This document shows, one piece after another, positions 1 to 5,032 of a stretch of 21,038 nucleotides of DNA. Every line of letters begins with the position of its first letter. The first letter of the stretch is position 1. Origin of the DNA: Acetatifactor sp. (GTDB lineage: Bacteria > Bacillota > Clostridia > Lachnospirales > Lachnospiraceae); contig JAEDDX010000048.1 in NCBI GenBank assembly GCA_016293615.1, positions 1 to 21,038 on the forward strand, written 5' to 3'. Under the pieces are notes generated by a model. That model had not been told where the DNA came from. It worked only from the letters and a program-made list of their open reading frames with translations, and did no database searches. The position numbers and the translations under genes were made by a program.

Positions 1-48
1 CCGTTTTGAGCATTTATTTTTCGATTGAGTGTCAACTTCTACTGGAAG

Positions 49-507
49 TTAAGATGGAACTCCAATAATGTTATTAAACATACCTTGATGAATTTCAATG
101 AAGGGCGTTCCAGATGGAACTACATTTGTAGTGAAGCCCGCACTTGAATTGGAAATCGTTGTATCCAAAACATGTGAAAATCCAGTTCCAGTGCCAGCAG
201 TTGTACCACCTACACCTGTTAGTACCTTCTGATTGAATGTCTTTCCAGCATTGCCCCATTTAAAATCATAGTTAGTAAATTGTCCATTTTTTCCTTCCAC
301 CAATAAATCCGGCATTTGATAGCTTGCATTGCCCTGTTTATTAAGAAGATCATTAGAATTCAAGTGACATTGTGAATCATATTTACTTGTAGGGAAGCGT
401 TTGCCATATTCATCAATCAGTTGTGTTTCATATAGTTTACCTTGCTGGGTAGAAGACAGATTGCTCTGTGCTATTTGTTGAACGATGCACCATTTTTGGC
501 GGGTCAT
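49..507 (-). CDS. Putative polymorphic-toxin C-terminal nuclease domain (PD-(D/E)xK-like)
   Basis: A 152-residue protein with no signal peptide or membrane segment. The first ~20 residues look like readthrough of the 38-bp junction repeat; from residue ~24 the sequence looks like a true folded domain. It shows a helix with Glu (LYETQLIDEYG, E27), then MPDLLV (P66-D67), then NYDFKWG (D81-x-K83) at the spacing expected of PD-(D/E)xK nucleases, followed by a Gly/Thr-rich stretch and a C-terminal FIEIH strand. Toxin tips of this fold are common in Gram-positive polymorphic toxins, and the protein has the size of a detached tip. The start ATG overlaps the stop of a tiny upstream frame (ATGA), which has a good ribosome site, so coupled translation is possible. 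The cognate immunity gene would lie beyond the left edge. The fold assignment is inference from motif spacing; it could be an unrelated hypothetical protein. Confidence 0.55.
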   Translation of the reverse strand: MTRQKWCIVQQIAQSNLSSTQQGKLYETQLIDEYGKRFPTSKYDSQCHLNSNDLLNKQGNASYQMPDLLVEGKNGQFTNYDFKWGNAGKTFNQKVLTGVGGTTAGTGTGFSHVLDTTISNSSAGFTTNVVPSGTPFIEIHQGMFNNIIGVPS

Positions 508-514
508 TCAACTT
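477..514. repeat. 38-bp direct repeat, copy 1 (imperfect palindrome)
   Basis: Identical base for base to 1283-1320. Ends are GTTGAA and TTCAAC, and most inner positions also pair (GA/TC, CC/GG with wobbles), so the copy can fold as a hairpin of about 16 pairs with a four-base A/T loop. It covers the first codons of the nuclease-like gene. It may be a recombination junction shared by toxin cassettes, or a small palindromic repeat family. Confidence 0.85.
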
Positions 515-530
515 TTTCAGAATCGGACAT
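504..530 (-). other. Eight-codon open frame (MSDSEKVE), start fragment of a lost gene
   Basis: On the minus strand ATG at 530 follows TGAGGTAACC, a reasonable ribosome site. The frame stops after eight codons at a TGA that lies inside the 38-bp repeat and overlaps the ATG of the nuclease-like gene. It looks like the beginning of a gene whose remainder was replaced when the repeat-headed cassette was joined here, or a leader for coupled translation. Both readings are inference. Confidence 0.35.
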
Positions 531-622
531 GGTTACCTCATAAATCTATCGCACTCTTTATAGTTTTCGTAAAATAATATTCAAACCATTATAAGCCAGA
601 AATTATAAATCTCAAAACCACC

Positions 623-811
623 TCATTTTTTGCGATTTCCATTATCTTTTATTATCCATATAGTTATTAAAATTTCCAATATATAAAATCCCATATTTAC
701 TACTAGATTTTTTCCGAAACCTTTTGTTATAATAAATACAATGCTATCAACAAAAACCAAAAACAGTATTATTAATACTAATGCCTTTATATTAGTTTTT
801 CTATTTTTCAC
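623..811 (-). CDS. Small two-helix membrane protein, possible orphan immunity protein
   Basis: A 62-residue protein starting at GTG (811). A short basic N-terminus (MKNRKTNIK) leads into two hydrophobic helices (about residues 10-30 and 37-54), ending in a basic tail (DNGNRKK). AGGAG lies 11 nt before the start, a little far. It sits 27 bp downstream of the neighbouring membrane gene on the same strand, so the two are probably co-transcribed. Very small membrane proteins of this kind are frequent as immunity or orphan immunity genes in toxin cassette arrays; here that is inferred from context only. Codon use is AT-rich, like the whole left flank. Confidence 0.5.
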   Translation of the reverse strand: MKNRKTNIKALVLIILFLVFVDSIVFIITKGFGKNLVVNMGFYILEILITIWIIKDNGNRKK

Positions 812-838
812 GCTTTTCTATACTCCTATATTTTTAAG

Positions 839-1225
839 CTACTCCAATATTTTATTTAATACATACTTGGTTCCAGATAATCTTATTTCTTTATCCATAA
901 TATCTACATTAATATCTCCCACATAAAATTTATATGACCAATTTCCACGAAAGCACAAACAGCTATCACTTTCTTTTGCCAATTTAAAATTCACGTTTTT
1001 TAACTTCTTTTTTAATAAATCTAAATCCATACTTTGACGACTTACGGTATAGGTTTTGCTAAAAAAAATCAACGTAAAAACTGCTCCAACTAGAATTGCG
1101 ATTATTACACTAGTAAACAGCTGTACTCCATCAACTGCAAACTTTCTATTCGAAATCAAATCATAAATTACACATATCACAAAAACTGTTAACGCAAAAC
1201 GTAAAAATATAAACAAATTTTTCAT
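839..1225 (-). CDS. Two-helix membrane protein with cytoplasmic domain, possible immunity protein
   Basis: About 128 residues. Two hydrophobic helices (starting LFIFLRFALTVFVICVIYDL, and SVIIAILVGAVFTLIFF) are followed by a soluble C-terminal domain of about 70 residues with alternating strand-like segments. I chose ATG at 1225 because GGAG lies nine bases upstream; an ATG at 1240 adds five residues but has only a weak AGAAAG site. It is the first gene after the second 38-bp repeat (1283-1320), which fits the position of an immunity gene left behind after loss of its toxin. I do not recognise the family; the immunity role is inferred from size, topology and neighbours. Confidence 0.5.
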   Translation of the reverse strand: MKNLFIFLRFALTVFVICVIYDLISNRKFAVDGVQLFTSVIIAILVGAVFTLIFFSKTYTVSRQSMDLDLLKKKLKNVNFKLAKESDSCLCFRGNWSYKFYVGDINVDIMDKEIRLSGTKYVLNKILE

Positions 1226-1282
1226 TATACCGGTCTCCATTCATCTTTCTATTCTACACTCTCTTAAGAGCATTCTATTCAA

Positions 1283-1320
1283 GTTGAACGATGCACCATT
1301 TTTGGCGGGTCATTCAACTT
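1283..1320. repeat. 38-bp direct repeat, copy 2
   Basis: Exact copy of 477-514 in the same orientation, 806 bp away. On the minus strand it is preceded by in-frame stops (TAATAAG) and followed after a few codons by another stop, so this copy no longer heads a functional gene. Confidence 0.85.
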
Positions 1321-1436
1321 ATTACATTACTTTTTATGCTTTAGTAACGGAAGATACTTGAAACGTTCAGCCTTGGAGAGATTGAAAGCAATAGAAGCTT
1401 TGGATTCTCACTTGAGGTATTTTTAGGGATTTAATA
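1321..1436. other. Unassigned AT-rich spacer
   Basis: Between repeat copy 2 and the terminator of the HPr-like gene. Only short open frames are present on either strand (the longest about 28 codons), none with a ribosome site. It may contain a gene remnant, but I cannot assign it. Confidence 0.4.
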
Positions 1437-1467
1437 AGAGGCTTCCACCATTATGCCAGAAGCCTCT
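1437..1467 (-). terminator. Stem-loop at the end of the HPr-like transcript
   Basis: AGAGGCTTC (1437-1445) and GAAGCCTCT (1459-1467) form a perfect 9-bp stem with a 13-base loop. On the minus strand it is followed by TATTAAAT, so the U-tract is poor. It would close the HPr-like gene after a ~135-base 3' untranslated stretch that holds no convincing gene. Confidence 0.5.
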
Positions 1468-1601
1468 TCAAAGATAAGTTTTCCTGCAAAGAATGAACCG
1501 GCTTATATTCTACAAGCGGTTGTTCGAGTTGGATTCTTTGGAGCTCATTCTCTCTTCCGGGTTTGGTGCATGATAGGCAACGGATTCTGTGAATTTATGG
1601 A

Positions 1602-1829
1602 TTATACGATCTGCTTTCTGTCAAGCAGCTGGCTGAAGCATTCGGAAGTCTTTCCGCAGCTGACAATAATTCTCTCTCCGATCAAAGACATCATTCCGAG
1701 AATAGATGCCCCGTCAAACTGATTGGCGAAGCCCTCTTTGGAAACAAGTACGGTTTCATCCAATTCTTTTGCGCTGTTTACAAATTCCTTCACATCATCA
1801 ATGGTTTTCAACTGAATCAATCGTTTCAT
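1602..1829 (-). CDS. HPr-like protein lacking the active-site histidine (Crh-like)
   Basis: A 75-residue protein with the length and pattern of the PTS phosphocarrier HPr. The segment around residues 37-50 (QFDGASILGMMSLIG) matches the HPr regulatory-serine region (K-S-I-M-G-V-M-S-L), with S42 at the Ser46 position. The N-terminal GIHARPA motif that carries His15 is absent: here the region reads QLKTIDDVKEFVNSAK, with no His anywhere in the protein. HPr paralogues without His15 but with Ser46, such as Crh of Bacillus, cannot carry phosphate in the PTS and act as CcpA cofactors; a like role is inference. Start chosen at 1829, where AAGGAG sits 7 bases upstream; an in-frame ATG at 1901 would place the promoter and operator inside the gene. 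It has its own promoter and a palindromic operator. Confidence 0.75.
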   Translation of the reverse strand: MKRLIQLKTIDDVKEFVNSAKELDETVLVSKEGFANQFDGASILGMMSLIGERIIVSCGKTSECFSQLLDRKQIV

Positions 1830-1865
1830 AATGAGCTCCTTTCTGACAACACATTGCATGTTTCG

Positions 1866-1882
1866 AAGTGATAGTATCACTT
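1866..1882. promoter_or_regulatory. 17-bp perfect palindrome, likely operator
   Basis: AAGTGATAGTATCACTT is an 8-1-8 perfect inverted repeat. It lies directly downstream of the -10 box of the HPr-like gene's promoter, at about +3 to +20, the usual place for a repressor that blocks initiation. The cognate repressor is not obvious in the window. Confidence 0.6.
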
Positions 1883-1891
1883 TGACTACTT

Positions 1892-1920
1892 TATTTAGCA
1901 CAATTATTTTTAGATGTCAA
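1892..1920 (-). promoter_or_regulatory. Sigma-A promoter of the HPr-like gene
   Basis: On the minus strand TTGACA (1915-1920), a 17-base spacer, and an extended -10 TGC-TAAATA (hexamer at 1892-1897). The -35 is perfect; the -10 is weaker but has the upstream TG. The operator palindrome follows at once. Confidence 0.65.
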
Positions 1921-2035
1921 TGTTTTTTTTACGAGCAAAAAGGAGTATAATAGGAAAAGAGGGCGAAATTGTGGGTATGTGCGGTTGAAAACCGGGAGAG
2001 CCGGAACCGGCAAAATCTGAAAGGAGAGAGTTGAT

Positions 2036-2386
2036 ATGTTATTTTTATGTTACCCGAGATGTTCCACCTGTCAGAAAGCGAAAAAGTGGCTGGATGAGAA
2101 GGGAGTTGTTTATACCTATCGCGACATTGCGCAGGAGAATCCTACCTGCGAGGAATTGACCGGCTGGTACAGACAGAGCGGTCTGCCTTTGAAGAAATTC
2201 TTCAATACCAGCGGCATGCTTTATAAGGAGCTGGGCTTAAAGGATAAGCTGCCGACCATGAGTGAGGAGGAGATGTTACAGCTTCTTGCCACAAACGGCA
2301 TGCTCGTCAAGCGTCCGCTGCTCGTGTCGGAGGACAAGGTCCTGGTCGGCTTCCGTGAGCCGGAGTGGGCTGACGCCTTGAACTAG
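2036..2386 (+). CDS. ArsC/Spx-family thioredoxin-fold protein
   Basis: A 116-residue protein of the usual ArsC/Spx/YffB length. The N-terminus is the beta1-loop of the family with a CxxC redox motif (YPRCSTCQKAKKWL, C9 and C12), followed by the family's TYRDIAQENPT strand, a helix segment (LKKFFNTSGMLYKELGLKD), and the conserved RPLLV cis-proline strand. Family members are glutaredoxin-like arsenate reductases or, in Firmicutes, Spx-type regulators; the CxxC and lack of neighbouring ars genes leave the substrate unknown. Ribosome site AAGGAGAG 7 bases before ATG. A TATAAT at 1946-1951 is a possible -10, without a clear -35. It is transcribed divergently from the HPr-like gene. Confidence 0.8.
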   Translation: MLFLCYPRCSTCQKAKKWLDEKGVVYTYRDIAQENPTCEELTGWYRQSGLPLKKFFNTSGMLYKELGLKDKLPTMSEEEMLQLLATNGMLVKRPLLVSEDKVLVGFREPEWADALN

Positions 2387-2490
2387 AGGAATTGCTCTGT
2401 ACAGCCAAAACCCTTGTATTTGCTGCATTTGCAACCGATGATTGACAGATTGACAAGGCGAATTGCTAGTCTGCAACCGCTTTTTTGTGT

Positions 2491-2506
2491 AACATGAGCT
2501 CATGTT
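2491..2506. promoter_or_regulatory. 16-bp perfect palindrome upstream of the XRE gene, likely operator
   Basis: AACATGAGCTCATGTT is fully self-complementary and lies 55 bp before the XRE start. Two overlapping TTGACA-like hexamers (2442-2447, 2450-2455) precede it, though I find no good -10. It may be the autoregulatory site of the XRE protein. Confidence 0.5.
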
Positions 2507-2560
2507 CGAACAACAGATGAGCGGGTGAGTAAGTCACCGAACCATAGAAAGGGTAAGAGA

Positions 2561-3559
2561 ATGATTTTAGCAGACAAGATTATCAATGAAAGAAAAAAGA
2601 ACGCCTGGTCGCAGGAAGAACTGGCCGAGAAACTATCCGTATCCAGACAGTCGGTTTCAAAGTGGGAGGGCGCACAGTCCGTTCCCGATCTGCAGAAGGT
2701 GATTCAGATGGCAGAGCTGTTCGGCGTGTCCTGTGACTACTTATTAAAGGATGAGATGGAACCGGCTGAAAATACGGGTGCGGCACTGCGCGAGGACGCT
2801 GCTGCGGTTCCGCCGGTCAGAAAGGTATCCATGGAGGAAGCAAATGAATTCATCCGTGCGAGAAAGAAGGTAATGCCTGCGATTGCAATGGGTGTGTCTA
2901 TGTGTGTGTTCAGCCCGGTGGTATTGATTTTCCTTGCGGGTCTGGCAGATGCGGGAACCTTTGGCATTTCGGAGAATCTGGCTGCCGGCATCGGTATCAT
3001 CCTGTTGCTGTTATTGGTGGCAGGGGCGGTCGCAGTCTTTATTTTCAGCGGCATGAGGCTGAAGCCCTTTGATTTCCTGGAGGACGAGGAGTTTGAGACC
3101 GAGTACGGCGTTGCCGGCATGGCGCGTGAGAAGCAGCAGAAGGAACAGCCGAAGAGCACTCTGATGCTTGTGGTCGGTGTTTTTCTTTGCATTTTGTGTC
3201 CTCTTCCCCTGATCATTGCGGCGCTTGCTGAGGCGGAAGAATACATAGTGGGCTCCATGGTATGTGTACTGCTCACCATAGTTGCAATCGCGGTGAACTT
3301 ATTTATCAATGCCTCCACGGTGACGGAAGCCTGTAAGATGCTTCTTTGCGAGGAAGAGTACAGCTCCCGCAAGAAGAGAAACAGAAGAAGACTCAGCCCG
3401 CTGGCCGGCGCTTTCTGGCTGCTTGCAACCGCGATCTATCTCGGTATCAGCCTCTACACGTTAGATTGGCACAAAACCTGGATCATCTGGCCTGTCGCAG
3501 GCGTGCTCTTTGCGGTTGTTGAGTGTATCGCGGCTATGATTATGAAGGAAGAAGACTAA
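2561..3559 (+). CDS. XRE-family regulator fused to six membrane helices
   Basis: A 332-residue protein. Residues ~3-62 are a Cro/CI-type helix-turn-helix (WSQEELAEKLSVSRQSVSKWEGAQSVPDL, cut here into its two helices around SVSRQSVSKWE). After a charged linker come about six hydrophobic helices (starting KVMPAIAMGVSMCVF, AAGIGIILLLLLV, TLMLVVGVFLCILC, YIVGSMVCVLLTIV, AGAFWLLATAIYL, WIIWPVAGVLFAV) with basic cytoplasmic loops (SSRKKRNRRRL). Such membrane-linked XRE proteins are common in Clostridia and are thought to sense envelope or ligand signals; no ligand domain is visible. ATG at 2561 is chosen over GTG at 2525 because AAAGGGTAAGAGA precedes it and the HTH starts at once. Confidence 0.8.
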   Translation: MILADKIINERKKNAWSQEELAEKLSVSRQSVSKWEGAQSVPDLQKVIQMAELFGVSCDYLLKDEMEPAENTGAALREDAAAVPPVRKVSMEEANEFIRARKKVMPAIAMGVSMCVFSPVVLIFLAGLADAGTFGISENLAAGIGIILLLLLVAGAVAVFIFSGMRLKPFDFLEDEEFETEYGVAGMAREKQQKEQPKSTLMLVVGVFLCILCPLPLIIAALAEAEEYIVGSMVCVLLTIVAIAVNLFINASTVTEACKMLLCEEEYSSRKKRNRRRLSPLAGAFWLLATAIYLGISLYTLDWHKTWIIWPVAGVLFAVVECIAAMIMKEED

Positions 3560-3687
3560 GCCGTAAGCAGCGGTCGAAGGTGGCCGCAGATTCGCTGAAA
3601 ATACCTCAAAAACCGATGTAATACTTGCACTTTCCGCCAATTACAGATACACTGTATTCATAAGCATGTGAAACGGGGGAAAGAAAG

Positions 3688-4884
3688 ATGCAGTCGGTTT
3701 TGGATAAATTGGTATATTTATATTATCCGTTGCTTTTGGTACTTTTATTTGCGGGTGCGAAGTGGTACGGCAGAGGCAAATGGAATGAGGAAAGTATGTC
3801 CCTGGAACAGATGAAGACTGTCCAGGGATTTTCTGCTGTCTGTATTATGTTTCATCATCTGTCGCAGAAGACCTGCGCTTCGTGGCTTCCGAAGAAATAC
3901 ATCGTACACGGGCTCGACTTTTTTGTACCGCTGGGGTATTTTTTCGTCAGCATCTTCTTTTTCTGCTCGGGCTACGGACTGTATAAAAGTCTTAAGACAA
4001 AGCCGGACTACCTCAAGGGGTTTTTCAGAAAGAGAGTGCTGCCGCTGATCGCAGGCTATTACCTGAGCGGCGCGGTTTATCTGCTGGTGCGTTTTCTGAT
4101 GGGCGAAAAGTTTACTCCGTACAGTCTGTTCTGCTATGTTTCGGGCATCAAGCTTTGCAACACCAACGCCTGGTTCGTGATTGCCCTTCCGACCTTTTAT
4201 CTGTTCTTTTATCTGGCGTATCGGTTCTGCAGGAATGAAAAGCTCGCGTTATTATTCGTGTGCCTGGGAATCTTTTGTTATACCTGGATCGGCACCTATG
4301 TCAACCATCCGGATTACTGGATGAGGGGGGAGTGGTGGTACAATTCCGTGCACCTGTTCCCGATCGGTCTGTTCTTCGCCATGAAGGAAGAGAAGATTCT
4401 GGCAAACATGAAGAAGCTGTATCCCCTGAGACTGATCTTAAGCTTCGTATTGACGATCGGCTTTTATGTCTTGTCTGAGATCGCACAGGCAATATGGGGT
4501 TATTACGGGGAGGCCTGGCACGCCGATCACATCGTGCTGAGAAGATGGGGCTGCCTGATGACGCAGGTGGCCGCTTCCTGTGCGTTTGTATATTTTGTCG
4601 TGCTGCTCTGCAGGAAGGTGAAGCTTGGGAACAGAGTACTGCGGTTCTTCGGCACCATTACCATGGAGTTTTACCTGATTCACGGTATCTTTATCGAGCT
4701 GTTCGGTTTTTCTTTCCTGGATATCACAAGGCCCGTGTACTATATCAGAAATGTGGCCTTATTTGTGGCAGTTGTCATCATCTGCTCCATTCCCGCGGCG
4801 CTTCTGTTCCGGGAACTGCTGCAATTTGTACTGCACCCCGCAATCTACCCCGAAAAGTGGAAACGGCGCAAAACTTCTGCGTGA
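3688..4884 (+). CDS. Acyltransferase-3 family integral membrane protein
   Basis: A 398-residue protein with about ten membrane helices. The region MKTVQGFSAVCIMFHHLSQK after the first helix matches the N-terminal helix of acyltransferase-3 (OafA/YrhL type), where the His pair is the conserved catalytic region. The family moves acyl groups (acetyl, succinyl) from a cytoplasmic donor onto extracytoplasmic polysaccharide, peptidoglycan or lipid acceptors. The end LHPAIYPEKWKRRK is a basic cytoplasmic tail. Ribosome site GGGGGAAAG. The only promoter candidate upstream is weak (TTGCAC-17-TACACT, 3625-3653). The acceptor cannot be told from sequence; no glycan-synthesis genes adjoin. Confidence 0.8.
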   Translation: MQSVLDKLVYLYYPLLLVLLFAGAKWYGRGKWNEESMSLEQMKTVQGFSAVCIMFHHLSQKTCASWLPKKYIVHGLDFFVPLGYFFVSIFFFCSGYGLYKSLKTKPDYLKGFFRKRVLPLIAGYYLSGAVYLLVRFLMGEKFTPYSLFCYVSGIKLCNTNAWFVIALPTFYLFFYLAYRFCRNEKLALLFVCLGIFCYTWIGTYVNHPDYWMRGEWWYNSVHLFPIGLFFAMKEEKILANMKKLYPLRLILSFVLTIGFYVLSEIAQAIWGYYGEAWHADHIVLRRWGCLMTQVAASCAFVYFVVLLCRKVKLGNRVLRFFGTITMEFYLIHGIFIELFGFSFLDITRPVYYIRNVALFVAVVIICSIPAALLFRELLQFVLHPAIYPEKWKRRKTSA

Positions 4885-4890
4885 TTTGTT

Positions 4891-4919
4891 TTGACTGTCA
4901 CACACTTATCGAGTATAAT
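4891..4919 (+). promoter_or_regulatory. Strong sigma-A promoter of the GH3-GH43 operon
   Basis: TTGACT (4891-4896), a 17-base spacer and a perfect TATAAT (4914-4919). It starts a leader of about 105 bases before the GH3 start. I see no catabolite (cre) consensus near it. Confidence 0.8.
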
Positions 4920-5032
4920 TTAGACGAAATCATAGCGGCAGTCTCAGGAAATGTTTTCCGACAGAAGTGTCAGTTATGAAAGCCGGAGCATATTTAGAAC
5001 AAATTACTTGAATGATGAAAGGATCCTGTACG

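Noticed and set aside
477..514. Integron attC site
   Set aside because: The ends fit GTTRRRY and RYYYAAC but in the reverse order to attC, the element is only 38 bp, and no integrase is seen.
1453..1722. 89-codon plus-strand frame
   Set aside because: It runs across a terminator stem and antisense to the HPr-like gene, without ribosome site.
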